A DNA stretch of 64,000 nucleotides from Blepharisma japonicum (lineage: Eukaryota > Ciliophora > Heterotrichea > Heterotrichida > Blepharismidae). Shown here one piece after another: positions 45,204-56,378 of this stretch. Location: NCBI GenBank assembly GCA_949751835.1, contig CATKHK010000009.1, positions 434,001 to 498,000 on the forward strand, written 5' to 3'. A program made the translations under genes and the position numbers. The notes beneath the pieces are model-generated. The model was given only the letters and a program-made list of their open reading frames with translations. It was not told the origin of the DNA and ran no database searches. Position 1 is the stretch's first letter. Each line of letters starts with the position of its first letter.

Positions 45204-45798
45204 ATGGGCAAGAACTACAGGAACTGTAAGCTTTATCTTAGATGGAAAGACTGCTAAATCTCCAAAGCGTCCATTTGAGAAGGAACGTCTTGATCAAGAA
45301 CTTATGCTTCTTGGACAATACGGTCTAAGAAACAAACGTGAGGTTTGGAGAGTCCAACTTACCCTTGCCAAGATCCGTAAAGCAGCAAGAGAACTTTTAA
45401 CTTTAGAAGAGACTGCCCCTAGAAGAATTTTCGAAGGTAACGCCCTTATTCGCAGAATGGTGCGTTTAGGGCTCTTAAATGAAAACGAAAAGAAGCTTGA
45501 TTTTGTCCTTGGATTGACCTTACAAAAATTCTTAGAGAGAAGACTCCAAACTAAGGTATTCAAGAAGAATATGGCAAGAAGCATTCACCACGCAAGAGTT
45601 CTCATCAGACAAAGACACATAAGAGTTGGTAGACAAATTGTCAACGTGCCTAGCTTTAATGTTAGAGTTGATAGTGAAAAATATATTGAATTTGATCCTA
45701 ACTCATCACTTAGCAATGGAAAAGCTGGCAGAGTTAAGAGGAGAAACATCGCTAAGAAGGCAAAGAAGACTGAAGCTGAAGGAGAAGATGAAGATTAA
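45204..45798 (+). CDS. RPS9: 40S ribosomal protein uS4 (S9)
   Basis: A 192-residue protein after removing a 16-nt intron (45226-45241). The N-terminus [20 protein letters not shown] and [20 protein letters not shown] are near identical to eukaryotic S9; the S4 RNA-binding domain follows ([20 protein letters not shown]). It binds 18S rRNA in the small-subunit body and contributes to decoding accuracy. Length matches the family (194 in human). The intron interrupts the seventh codon onward, as is common in ciliate ribosomal genes. Codon use is noticeably enriched in AAG/CTT/GAA types as for a highly expressed gene. Confidence 0.99.
45226..45241 (+). other. 16-nt intron in RPS9
   Basis: GTAAGCTTTATCTTAG. 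Position fixed by the near-invariant uS4 N-terminus, so this is the best anchored intron of the window. Confidence 0.97.
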
Positions 45799-46442
45799 AT
45801 AATCTTTCTTAGTTACCATGCATTTTAGTAATTATAAAAGTATGTATATGAAATATCGATTTAAAACTTTGATTTTTTTACAAATCCTTTCATATTTGCA
45901 TAAGATAATATAGCAATTACTGTTTTTCTTAAACTGAGCAAGATTCTAAAAACAAGAAATTCTGTTATATTTTTTAAAATAATGGAGCATAAATATTTGG
46001 ATTTTTTAAAAGTCTAATCATCTCTATTATACTTTTCCAATATTAAATTTACATTAGATTTATTTCTATTCTTTTTGGCTTTTAATTTATATCAATAAAT
46101 TCATAAAAATTAATACCATATTTCCAACATAATATCAGGCAATAAAATAGCCATTAAGAATGCCAGAATCTACTAATCTTGTAATGCACAATTAATTAAT
46201 AATTTATCTATAATAATAACTCTTATCCTAGCTCCTAATAAAAAATATTAATAACTGCAAGTATTTTTTGCAGCTCTTCTTCTTAGCTTATTCCATATTA
46301 TTTAATCAATTCTTATATCTCAGAATGAGCTCTTATTGCATAAACGGAGAATTTAATTATGAAATTCTCCTCCATAACAAAAATTGCTCGATCTTTTGTA
46401 TTAATCGCTCTTGAATATATGGTTTATAAATCATATTAATTT
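45799..46442. other. Intergenic, AT-rich, with a perfect hairpin
   Basis: No coding frame. The notable element is the 9-bp stem at 46346-46370 (separate entry). Confidence 0.55.
46346..46370. repeat. Perfect 9-bp inverted repeat (hairpin)
   Basis: GGAGAATTT, 7-nt loop AATTATG, AAATTCTCC. It lies 72 nt before the ATG of the next gene. No T-run or known RNA motif is attached. Confidence 0.6.
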
Positions 46443-47141
46443 ATGTCAAAATCTCAATCCTTCATTACGTCTCTCCTGTGTGGCAAAAAGAAGACATCAA
46501 AGTCTAAGAAGCAAGACGAAATAAAACAACCAAATTCTATGTGCACATTTCAAGAATTCATTACCTCAAATTTAAATGCTGAGACACAAACACCGGCTAA
46601 CTTCGAAAACTCGATAAAATCGAGCTTATCCTTACCACAACTGAGCAATGCTCCAAGTTCTCCAATTAGTCGAAAATCATCAATTGTCGTTAAAAAAGTT
46701 TCAGGGAATTTCTTCCCTCAGCTTAGCAAGCCTAAAAATGAAACTTTAAAGTCAGACTGGTCTACAGCATCAAGTCATAATTGGCTAAATTCTCTTGAAT
46801 TCGCTGGAGAGCCGCTGATGTCAAATAATACGTTTTCAGAGCTGTTTAACAATAATAAGGAAACTATAACTTGGAGTAAAAAATACAGCCAAGAAGCTCC
46901 GAGCTTGAAATTCAATGACCCATTTGTAGCAAATAGTATCACTAAAATGCCAAGAGTTATTCCTATAACCCCCAGACAAGTTTTTAGAGGAAGAGCTTTT
47001 GCTAGAAATATTTTAGCGAAGCCTGATATGTTTAAGTGTAACTCAACGCCAGTAATGCTTGCAGAGAAAAGCAGATTGCAATTGAATTTAAACGTTGACG
47101 TTTATGAAGGTGAGAGCTCTAATAGCTTGGTTAATCTATAA
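46443..47141 (+). CDS. Basic protein of unknown function
   Basis: A 232-residue Ser/Lys/Asn-rich protein. An early basic patch is GKKKTSKSKKQDEIKQ; the middle (SLSLPQLSNAPSSPISRK) is disordered; a repeated-looking FARNILAKPDMF near the C-terminus is the most ordered piece. No Trp TGA is required, no membrane segment or domain is recognised. It is convergent with the membrane protein gene, 75 nt away. Confidence 0.65.
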   Translation: MSKSQSFITSLLCGKKKTSKSKKQDEIKQPNSMCTFQEFITSNLNAETQTPANFENSIKSSLSLPQLSNAPSSPISRKSSIVVKKVSGNFFPQLSKPKNETLKSDWSTASSHNWLNSLEFAGEPLMSNNTFSELFNNNKETITWSKKYSQEAPSLKFNDPFVANSITKMPRVIPITPRQVFRGRAFARNILAKPDMFKCNSTPVMLAEKSRLQLNLNVDVYEGESSNSLVNL

Positions 47142-47216
47142 AATGCCTGCTAAAGTAAATGAAATTATTTTAAATTTTGCGCTAATTAATCTCAAGATTT
47201 CAATTATTAAGCTGGA

Positions 47217-47678
47217 TTATAAATGCTCTTGGTCAGTGCTTGCTCTACGAATAACAGTTTCAGTGAAAATTCCGCTATCAAAATTAATTGATTTTTTGTT
47301 TTGCTCAGAATTTAGAGGAACTTTTTCTATGGCTTCTTCCGGAACTTCTTCAAGCGTTGTCTTCTGTAATCTTAGTCCTTGGAAGCAGTTGATTCTAGGC
47401 ATAAGGATACGTCTTCCTTGTAAAAATATAGAATTTGATACTGGTTTTTCCTCAGGAGGAGTCTTTTTCAAGCATTTTATGATAACGAACAGAATTGACA
47501 AAGCAAAAATCCCAAATGCTATCCCAAGTCAAATCCATATGTACTTGTAAAATATATAAAGAATTTGTGTACAGATATTTTCTTCTGGCTTCAATAATGC
47601 CATATCTTTCATGGAGACTGGTGGTGGTATTGATTTGCTTAAAACGATAGAAAGGAGGGCAAAGTATAGGTAAAGCAT
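47217..47678 (-). CDS. Small single-pass type I membrane protein, unknown
   Basis: A 153-residue frame, ATG 47678, with TGA Trp in the membrane helix. A signal-peptide-like start (MLYLYFALLSIVLSKS) precedes a short luminal part of about 45 residues, a single helix (YIWIWLGIAFGIFALSILFV), a basic stop-transfer (IIKCLKKTPPEE) and an 85-residue cytosolic tail. The tail has many acidic residues and Ser. Not recognised. Confidence 0.7.
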
Positions 47679-48053
47679 TTTTATAAATAATAGCAAAAAA
47701 ACGGACATCTCAACATTATATAAACTTAAGAAGAAAACTCCAATAGATAGAGGTATTTTTGGTCATCTATAATGTTTTATTTTGATCGATTATTTTATAA
47801 AGCAATAGTTAAATGATTTTTCTATCTAAACTGCTTCATCATTCTTCAGTGAAATAATAAACCATTGAAAAAATTTTAAAATAAAAAGCCTAAAATTACA
47901 CTCTTAAAAGTGCATTCTACTATATTTCGGTCATTAAATTAGGCAAAAGTAGTTTCTTACACTGAAATATCACTGAGCCTTCTATTATTATAAACAAAAA
48001 CCTTAAATCTGTTTATAATTAAAATAAAGGAATATGACCTCAATTCTTACAGA
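47679..48053. other. Divergent promoter region
   Basis: AT-rich interval between the membrane protein and myosin genes. An upstream ATG at 48034 opens a 13-codon frame (TAA at 48073) overlapping the main ATG at 48054, a possible uORF. Confidence 0.5.
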
Positions 48054-51000
48054 ATGATTCAAAAGAAATCTTTAAAAATCTTTCATATAAATTTCCAACG
48101 TAAATATTTAAATATGCAAAACTCTAGGAAAAAAGACCTTTTAAGCAACACCAACTCTTTTTCAATTCAACAGTCTCGCATAAGCGACACAAGTTTCTTT
48201 AGCAGCACAGCTCAGCACTCAATGCTCCAGGAGCTTGGCTTATGCGATAATCTTGTCTATTTGCAAGAACATAGTGAACATTCTATTTATAAGACTATTT
48301 CAAATCGTTATGAATCAAACATGAACTTTACCTTTGCTGGGCCTTTATTACTGAGTGTTCATAAAGAGAATGATAATTCTCAGTATGAATTTGACAAGAG
48401 AGAAGAATATTCTGAAGCTTCAAATATTCTTTCTCCTCATCTATATAGTATAAGCTCAAAAGCATATTTTCATATGAAAGAGACCAAGCAAAACCAAGTG
48501 ATTTCTTTATTAGGGTTATCAGGATCTGGGAAAACATTTAGTACTATTCATTTAATTGACCATTTAATATACATATCATGCAAGCAAGAATCAAGCATAA
48601 AAATGCCAAATGAATTTTTTAATTTAATTCACTCAGGGATTCAAGCTTTGCATATAATGGGATCTATTGCCACTAAAGAAAATTTAGAATCCACGTGTTG
48701 TGGAATGGTTACAGAAATACATTTTGATTCAGAATTTAGGAGCATTGGAGGAAATATTAAAGCTAAATTATTAGATATTACTCTTCCTAATTCAGCTGGG
48801 AGAACTTATAACATTCTTCATGCCTTATTAACTAACACAAGACAGAATTTACAAAATTTAGGCCTATCAAACCAAAGCTCCAAGCTTTTGAATAATAATT
48901 CCAAAGCTAATGATTTAAATCAAAAAATACATGATGGGGATGTACTGAAAAGGTTTTTTGAGAATTTAAAAAGCTTAGGAATTCAAAGAAAAGAAATTAA
49001 TACTTTATTAGAAGTTTTAGCAGCTGTTGTGCATTTTTATGATATAACTTTTGCGTCTACAGGATTTATTACTGCTGGACAAAAAGATGGTACAAAATTT
49101 TTACCTAGGCATAGAGTTGCTGTCCAAAAAGTCTGCAGGCTGCTAGGGACGACTGAAGAAAAATTTAATGAAAATTTTTCTAATTCCGGGTCAAAATATG
49201 AGGCGGAATCTAGAATGAATGATTTAGCTAGATACATTTATAATCTAGCATTTGATTGGCTTGTTATTAAAATAAATGAACAGCTGAGCATCAAAACAAA
49301 ATCTTTTGTAGAGAAAAGAGTATTAAACGAGTTAAAAAATCTATCACCAAGAAAAAAGAAAGAAAAAACTGAAGATTTATTTGAAAAATGCAGAAAAATG
49401 TATACAATTTCTATTGTTGATTTTCCTGGCTTTAGAAATTATGAAACTCTAGGAGGATTTTGCTCGAATCTTGCGTTTGAATGTTTGAATTTTTATTCAT
49501 CAGGAACTTATATGAAGCTTTTAGCATCTCTTTCAGATGAAAAAGTTTCTTTTAAATTTTTGGAAATTCCCAAAAGCAGATTTATTGTTGATTTTTCCTT
49601 AGCGAAGGATTTTGGCTTACTCCCAAACTTGATTTCTCCTGATTTTGACAGATACTGAACAGCATTTAAACAGACTGTTTCTCAAGAAGAAAGTGATTGC
49701 AGAAATATTATCCAAATATCATCAGACTCAAAATTCACAATGAAATACACATGGGGAGAAACAGAATATGATATAAACGATTTACGAAATGAAGCCTGCA
49801 GTTCCTATTCCCCACAAATAAATTACCCATTTCTCGTAAAATGCACTAATCCACTAATTGTAAGCATGCTCAAATTTAACGAAAAAAGAGAGCAATTCAC
49901 AGGATCGTATTATAATTTTGCTGATTTTTTAAGAAAATCATTAACTTATCTCTTAGGACCATTAGGTGAAAATCAATGTTTTGTAATTTATTGTATGAAA
50001 ACTCCAAGTACTAGGCTTGACTATGAAGAATGTATATCATTGTTTAGGTCAACCCTTGTGATTCCAAGTTTATTATGGGAATGATATGGATACCCTAATT
50101 GGATTTCAAAAGAAAAGTTTATAAGTGATGTCTCTCCTTCATTAAATTTAGACTTTGAAGCCACTCATACATTTATTGAATCATTTCTTAAAAAATTACT
50201 GAATAATGAAGATTTTGTTGTAAGTTTACGATATTTAATCTTAAAAAGTGATGATATGGCAATATTGAATGATTATATAAATAAGCATAACCAAAAAGAG
50301 ATTGCTTCTGAAATGAGCTTTGATACTTCAAGCTATTCAATTGATGGGAAAAGATCTGTAAAATCAAAAGGTAATAAAAATAATTTTGAAGTAAATAATA
50401 TGTTTAGTTACAACATTTTAGGGAATAATGTGGATATTGTTGAACCTCGTATGCATGATTATCTTGACCCATTATATACAGTAGAAGATATGTCTTTTGA
50501 AAGAATTGAGCTAACAGACTCGTTCTTAGAGAAAAAAACAAAATCTAGTGCAAGCTTGCAGACAAAATCTAAAGAAAACATCATAAAAGTCTCTTCAAAT
50601 AAAGATTTTATGTCAATTGCCCATTATTGCACAAACTTTAGGAGATTTGACTATAGAGATTGCATGCATGAAATAGTTACAATACAGTCTATATGAAGAG
50701 GAATAAAAACACGAAAATATTTTAATGCGTTGCTGCTTTTGTATAGAAATGCGAGAATGATCCAAAAACATTGGAGAGGTTTTATATCTCGAAAAAAAAT
50801 AAACTATTTAAAATTCGCAATAGTTGTGATACAAATGAAATGAAGAAAATTCTTCAATAAAAGAGTAAGAGCTGCAAGAAAAATTCAGAGATGATATAGA
50901 ACATTTATCGCTCAAAGGCAGCTTGAAATAGAAATTCAAAATGAAATAGAACAAAATCTCTCTAAGCGCAGTTCCATGTCTACAAATTCAAGAACTTCTA

Positions 51001-51698
51001 CTGACAAAAGAAATAAATCCTCGGAATTTACAAATTTAAATTCCGAAATGATTAGAAAAATCGTCAGATCACATACAGAATCAGCAGTGAATGATGACGA
51101 AGTTTTATTTACCCCAAATATCCTTTCTACATCTAGAGAGTTGGCAAGGAATCATCATCTTCGCCAAGGCTCTCATAATATGCCAGTAGAAGACAGATTA
51201 AGGCTACAAGAATGCAATAGACAGTCAAAAATTGCAGAAATTCAAAGGAAACAAAATGAAGAAGAAGCAAAGCATTTAACATTATCACCACATATAAATA
51301 AGCCAAGAAGTTATGATAAATCATTTTTAGAAAGGCAAGCTTTAAAGCAAGAAGAAATAAAGCAAAAACGTGAAATGCTGGCTCTAGAAAAAGCTGCAGC
51401 TACGAATGAGCATTATACATTTACACCTACAATAAATAAGTCTAAAGAAAAATCAACACAAAATACTATAGATAATTTGTATATCTGGGCAAAAATCAAA
51501 GAAAATAAGATGAGCAAGGCAAGAGAAGCTCATGATGCAGAAGTGTCAAAACAAATGGAAGTATTTAGAATTTCAGAAAAAAATGAAAAAATTATTCAGC
51601 AGAGAAATAAAAGAAGAATGCAAAGTTTATCTGTTGCACAAGCAGTTGAAAAATCGCTATTTGCGTATTGGCCAAGTGAAAAATCTAATAAGAGTTAA
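48054..51698 (+). CDS. Divergent myosin heavy chain
   Basis: A 1214-residue protein through several TGA Trp codons. It follows myosin motor order: HLYSISSKAYFHM, a P-loop GLSGSGKTFST (residues 154-164; canonical GESGAGKT), a switch I region in which NSSRFG is replaced (LESTCCGMVTEI), switch II as VDFPGFRN (D456; usually DIxGFE), and a late CFVIYCMKTPST element like HFVRCIKPN. IQ-like segments follow at about 880-960 (ARMIQKHWRGFISRKK, ARKIQRWYRTF), then a 240-residue tail with two (L/F)(T/S)P-x-INK units (LTLSPHINK, FTPTINK). The catalytic switches are degenerate, so ATPase activity is doubtful. Binding of calmodulin-like chains is likely. Confidence 0.85.
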
Positions 51699-52119
51699 TT
51701 TTAGTTGGAAATTTCTTAAAAAAGAGGGTTATATATATAAATAATTTAATACATATTTTTTTACTTTAGAGATTTAATATTTTACTCTTCTTAACATTAG
51801 GCCATTCTTGTAAGTGACTGATTCACTTATAACTTTTCACTTAGCTTAACTTAACTTATGGAATAATAGTATAAATATTTGGGAAATGAAACTGATGTGT
51901 TCATGGCAGATATACTTGATTTAATAAGTGACCGTCCTTCAATGATAATTATGAAATAAGCCAATATAGATCGTTTTAGTAGATTCATATATTATTTCAT
52001 AGTAAGAAGAAGTATCGAGTTTTTTATGCAACTTTATAATTAAATAATTAAATTTTAATGGGGGTTACAATAACTGAAATGAGACATATTTTAATTTTAG
52101 CATCTAAGTATAATAAAAA
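51699..52119. other. Intergenic, AT-rich
   Basis: No frame of note. A 7-bp inverted repeat, TAAGTGA..TCACTTA, at about 51811-51829 is short and may be chance. Confidence 0.5.
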
Positions 52120-52491
52120 ATGGAATCTGGTCTTTGCAACACTTGCAATAATTTTTTTATAAACCTTGATGGTTTATGCTCAGCCTGCTACGAGATTAAA
52201 ATTGAAAGGCTAAAAATTCTTAAATCCTTATCGGATTTTGCAAACTACTTCAAACAAGCAAATACAAGAAGAGTCAAGAAAATTTCTCCACAATGTGATT
52301 TGTCAAAATGCTGGCTATGCCAAAAAAGAATCAAATCATTGAATTTTATATGCCAATGCGGCTATTCGTTTTGTTTACAACATAGAATTCCAGAGGTCCA
52401 CAACTGTACATTTGACTATAGAAACTCAGGGAAATCAAAATTAAGCAAAGAAAACCCAAGAGTTGTTGCGGAAAAATTCACAAGAATATAA
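52120..52491 (+). CDS. A20/AN1-type zinc finger (SAP-like) protein
   Basis: A 123-residue protein. An A20-like finger LCNTCNNFFINLDGLCSACY (C-x2-C-x10-C-x2-C) lies near the N-terminus. An AN1 finger follows from about residue 65: CWLCQKRIKSLNFICQCGYS with F-C-x2-H-x5-H-x-C closing the site. A20/AN1 proteins are stress-associated ubiquitin or chaperone adaptors. Shorter than plant SAPs (about 160) but the order is the same. The A20 spacing is slightly shortened. Confidence 0.92.
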   Translation: MESGLCNTCNNFFINLDGLCSACYEIKIERLKILKSLSDFANYFKQANTRRVKKISPQCDLSKCWLCQKRIKSLNFICQCGYSFCLQHRIPEVHNCTFDYRNSGKSKLSKENPRVVAEKFTRI

Positions 52492-52874
52492 TATATTGTA
52501 TAATATTGCTAAACTAGTCTATTCGGGAATATTGTTGCAAAAATTAAGTAATTGTCTCAAACTTTAAGAGATAAATTATGTTTCATTTTGAAAATGACAT
52601 TTCTGATATTTAAATTTTTGTTCTAAGATATTTGTCAGATCATAAGATTTCGCTTAAAATTTATTGAAAGAAACTAAAATTTTTAATTTTTCAATCAAAG
52701 ATAATATGAAAAATCTCCTAGTGTGATAATAAAAAAATAAAAATTGAATAATATAAAGTATCAATTTCATATGAAATTGGCGGAATCTTCAATGTCTTTA
52801 GGATAAATGTTTGATTAACAAAATTATTTTTTTACTCATTATATAAAAACGTTATTCGTTAATAAGAAGCTAAT
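52492..52874. other. Intergenic, AT-rich
   Basis: Convergent region between the AN1 and HAD genes; no feature seen. Confidence 0.5.
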
Positions 52875-53783
52875 TTAAAAAATTTGGTATATCCTTGAAA
52901 AATCATGTATTACAAAATCAACATTTTGACTTAGAACATATTCAAGTTGCTGAGGCATCGTTATCCCTGATAACGTTAACATAGATAAAATCCCTGAATT
53001 ATTTGCAAATTTTAAATCTTTAGTGATAGAGTCACCAACCATGCACGTCCTCTGTGGATCAATTTCAGGATAATTTTCTTTGAGCATATGAAACATAATA
53101 GGATTTGGTCTGCATGTAACTACATCAGGCTTTCTTCCAGAAACTTTTGAAATCGAAGCAATAAGTGGACTAACCCCGGGGTATTTTTTACCATCCACAA
53201 TGCTATAAGGTTCCAAAGAAGTGACTATGAACATAATATCTGGTCTTTCTAGCAGCAAAGCACTTAAAGTTAGTTTTTTGAATGTAAAAGCTTCATCAAA
53301 ACTAACAACAACTGCTCCAACATCTCTATCACTGTTTATTTTTTCCAATAGTTTGGATGATTCATTGCTATGTTCTTCGAAGTCACCTACTTCAAGAATT
53401 TTAATTCCTGCCTGTTTTAGTTCTTCTTCTGCCCATTTGCCGCCAACCAGATAAACTTTTTTAATTTCTGGATGAAATCGTCTCATATATTCAGCTGTCA
53501 TAGAGCTTGGAGTGTAAATTTTGTTAATTGAGGAAGTAATTCCCAAATCATGTAGTTTTTTTTGATAGCTTAATCTACTTCTCCGTGTGTATGATGGATA
53601 ATATATAACATTTTTACCTAATTGCTCCAATGCAGAAACTGTTTGTTTGGACAAATGAAACAGTTTGTTTCCGCCATAAATAACTCCTTCAGTCTCTAAA
53701 ATAAATGTATCAATCCTGCTCATAGCGCGAAGCATCTCACCCTGTGCGACATTTGTTAGAACTTTACTATACAGCTTCGCCAT
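52875..53783 (-). CDS. HAD-superfamily NPPase-like protein with altered catalytic motifs
   Basis: A 302-residue protein like phosphoglycolate/4-nitrophenyl phosphatases. The fold order is kept, with motif IV MVGDSITKDLKFANNSG and the cap region. However, motif I, normally F-D-x-D-G-V, is ILETEGVIYGG: both Asp are Glu (E30, E32). Motif II (VTNNSTKSR in the family) is YYPSYTRRSR, so the Thr/Ser-Asn is lost too. Loss of the nucleophile Asp makes classical phosphatase activity unlikely. A regulatory pseudoenzyme or a different chemistry is inferred. Start ATG 53783; the TTG upstream is not used. Confidence 0.8.
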   Translation of the reverse strand: MAKLYSKVLTNVAQGEMLRAMSRIDTFILETEGVIYGGNKLFHLSKQTVSALEQLGKNVIYYPSYTRRSRLSYQKKLHDLGITSSINKIYTPSSMTAEYMRRFHPEIKKVYLVGGKWAEEELKQAGIKILEVGDFEEHSNESSKLLEKINSDRDVGAVVVSFDEAFTFKKLTLSALLLERPDIMFIVTSLEPYSIVDGKKYPGVSPLIASISKVSGRKPDVVTCRPNPIMFHMLKENYPEIDPQRTCMVGDSITKDLKFANNSGILSMLTLSGITMPQQLEYVLSQNVDFVIHDFSRIYQIF

Positions 53784-54254
53784 TATATTTTGGAGAATGA
53801 TGTTATTTTCTGTCAGAAAATAATTAGCCAATTAGCAATAAATTAGTAATTTCATTGATTTGCTTTAAATTTAATTTGATCCACTTACAGCCATATCAAC
53901 ATTTAAATATAATTTAGAAGAATAAGATAAATTGGAGACTGTAAAAAAAAATTTGGGATGCTCTATAGAATTGTTTAATAAACAAAAAAAGTAACTGGCA
54001 AGCACTTGATGAATCTGGTAAAAAAATGTTGCAATAAAAAGGCATTAAAAATTTAAGAAAAATTATTGCTAGAGACTTGAAAAACAACTATCTCTATAAA
54101 AAACCCATTAATTTATACTATAAATAAAAATAACGATTTCTTAATTTCTGAGTTTGACTTTATATGATTAATTTGACTCTTTTGTGATTTATAACGTTAG
54201 TAAATAAATGAAAACAATTATTCGTTTTTCAAAATTAGGTTATATCATATTTAA
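53784..54254. other. Divergent intergenic, AT-rich
   Basis: Promoters of the HAD and MFS genes; no other feature seen. Confidence 0.5.
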
Positions 54255-55571
54255 ATGATTTTAGCTACTAGGATCATTCTCCTCATCTTAATTACAGCAA
54301 CGACCTTTGGAAGCTACTCTGCACAAAATGCCTTACCTGTAATCGGAGAACGTTTAGATGCTGACATAATCGCAATTTTGACAATAACATCTGTGTTTTC
54401 CCTTCTTTTAGCCCCTTTTCTTTCAAACATCCTAACAAAATTCCAAGAACGTAACATGATTTTATGCAGCTTATTGTTAACACTAGGTGGAGTTATGGTT
54501 TTTGCTTTTGTGGAATTATTTAATGGATTTTGGTTCTATCTTCTCGCTGTTTTGAGCATGCTTGCAGTAAGTGGAGGAGCTATAGGTTATTTAATCCCTG
54601 CAATTATAGTAATTTTCCATGAAGCAGCTGAAAGTGGACTAAAATATTTCCCATTTATTGAATTTTCATGAGATCTAGGGTACACTTTTGGAGGAATTAT
54701 GCCTTTATTTGTAGAAGAAGATGTATATTTTCACTATTACTTCGCTCCGATAGGGTGTGCTATTTTTATTGGATTTGTTTATGCATGAATTAATGTTAAA
54801 GAAGTACCAAAAGATGCGATATTGAATGAAGGGATGAAAATATACAACATTATTATCGAAAAAGAAATTTTCATGGATGCTTTAATTATAACTTATGTTG
54901 TCGCAGCTTGCAAATGTGTTGACCCCGTTATGACTGGTCTAGTTGAAGATTTAGATGGAAATGAGAGCGATGCCAGTAATCTTTATTTAGCTTTTTTCAT
55001 TATAACCGGAACATCTGTTTCTTTTGTTGTCACAAGCTCTTTGGTTTTTACTTTAGAATTCTTAGAAAGAAGATTTGTTATGATTTTTGGAATAATTTGC
55101 TGTATGATAGGATTAACTATTGTTGGACCTATTAATTTTGCTGTAGGGGGCAGCAAAAATCTGTTAAGAATTTCTATTGTTTTTCTAGATTTTGGAATGC
55201 AGGTTGGGACTGCAGCTGGGCTTCCCACTTTATATCATACAGTAAAATATCGGCTTAAATGAAGAGTTGACCAAAAATTAATTAATTTGCTAATAGGAAT
55301 TTGGGTCACTGCAATTTTATTAGGCCATATTGCAGGTCCTTCAGTAATGATTTGGCTTACTTTGAAATACGAATATTACAAGGTAACTGTAGTTTTTTTC
55401 CTAATTGGGGTTATGGTGGCTATAGTTTACACTTATTTGTATAGAGACACAATGCAAGTTTCAGTGTTGCTTAGAGGAAGTGATGACGATGATCTAATAG
55501 AAAAAAACCCAGCAATTGAAGATGATTTTTTGATAAAGAAGGATACCAAAAATGAAACAGAATCGGGATAA
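54255..55571 (+). CDS. MFS-type multi-pass transporter
   Basis: A 438-residue protein with about 12 hydrophobic helices once TGA (54669, 54786, 55260) is read as Trp. The N-terminal half has LLAPFLSNILTKFQERNMIL at the place of the loop 2-3 motif of MFS proteins (usual G-x3-D-R-x-G-R-R, here degenerate) and a GGAIGYLIPAIIVIFHEAA motif as in SLC18/Drug:H+ antiporters. The C-terminal tail is acidic (RGSDDDDLIEKNPAIEDDF). Substrate cannot be given; SLC18B1-like or drug/metabolite exporters are the nearest sight matches. Confidence 0.75.
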
Positions 55572-55721
55572 ACAGTAAATTAACCATAATTTTGTTTCGA
55601 TATGACGAAAGCTGGCATTTATTTTTTTACACTGATTTTATAATAAAAAAATAATAGATTCTTCGGATGGAAATATATTATATTGGTTAACGCAAAAGTC
55701 ATTATCTTAATTATGCGAATT

Positions 55722-55964
55722 TTAATTTTGAGGTGAATCAATTATATCGCATATTTTGTAGGAAATATAATAGCTTTTTTCTTGGCTTTTATATAAGTTC
55801 AATTCCCGCTCATAGAGATCTTTAAGTTGTGATTTTCTTATATTTATATTAATGTGCTGAGGATCTTCCATACTCGTATCATTGTTACAGAATTTTAATC
55901 TTCTTTGGTTTGGCCAGTCTAGCTGTCGAACCCTTTTTCCATTCTCATTCCAATATGATTCCAT
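55722..55964 (-). CDS. Small 80-residue protein, hypothetical
   Basis: An intact ATG-to-TAA frame with coding-like composition: charged and Trp/Asn-rich (RQLDWPNQRRLKFCNNDTSM), then KSQLKDLYERELNLYKSQEK that looks helical. No recognised domain. Trp codons are TGG here, so code evidence is neutral. Could be a real small gene or a remnant. Confidence 0.45.
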   Translation of the reverse strand: MESYWNENGKRVRQLDWPNQRRLKFCNNDTSMEDPQHININIRKSQLKDLYERELNLYKSQEKSYYISYKICDIIDSPQN

Positions 55965-56378
55965 TTAATTATTATAATTTCAAAAATGGACTAAAATTTT
56001 ACAGATAAGTCACAGCTAAATTCATGGATTTGTGCAATGGAGATGCCGATCCAGCTTTCTCTCTGTTACTGGTGGAGATTATGCATTAAGAAGGAGCATT
56101 AGAATGGAATGGGAGATGAAGGCTTTTGCAGAAGGAGAATATGGAGATGAAATTGAGAAAATGAAGATCCAGCGTTTGCTAGCATTTACTATAGCTAGCT
56201 AGAGCCAATAAATTTCATTTATAGTTGCAGATAATGGACGCAAGTCTTTAAAATTCAATACGAATTATTATTAATAGTGAGCCAATAAAAAATATAGTTT
56301 ATTATTTTTATGTAAGAAGGTTATTTTTAAATATCCATTATTATCTGAATATTGAAAGAAAAATTACCATATTTAATA
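55965..56378. other. Intergenic containing the remnant above
   Basis: Apart from the remnant, AT-rich sequence with no frame. Confidence 0.45.
56018..56204 (+). pseudogene. Broken gene remnant, possibly OTU-like
   Basis: Clearly GC-richer than its flanks. From ATG 56023 the frame reads MDLCNGDADPAFSLLLVEIM then stops; the next frame at the same place reads SVTGGDYALRRSIRMEWEMK, followed by acidic helix sequence to a TAG near 56199. A +1 shift in about 56065-56080 would join them. The DGDA..SLSVTGG-Y-LRRSIR pattern is reminiscent of OTU cysteine proteases, but this is a weak visual match. Confidence 0.35.

Noticed and set aside
48034-48075. Myosin start at ATG 48034
   Set aside because: That frame meets TAA after 13 codons with no plausible 15-16 nt intron; it may be a uORF.
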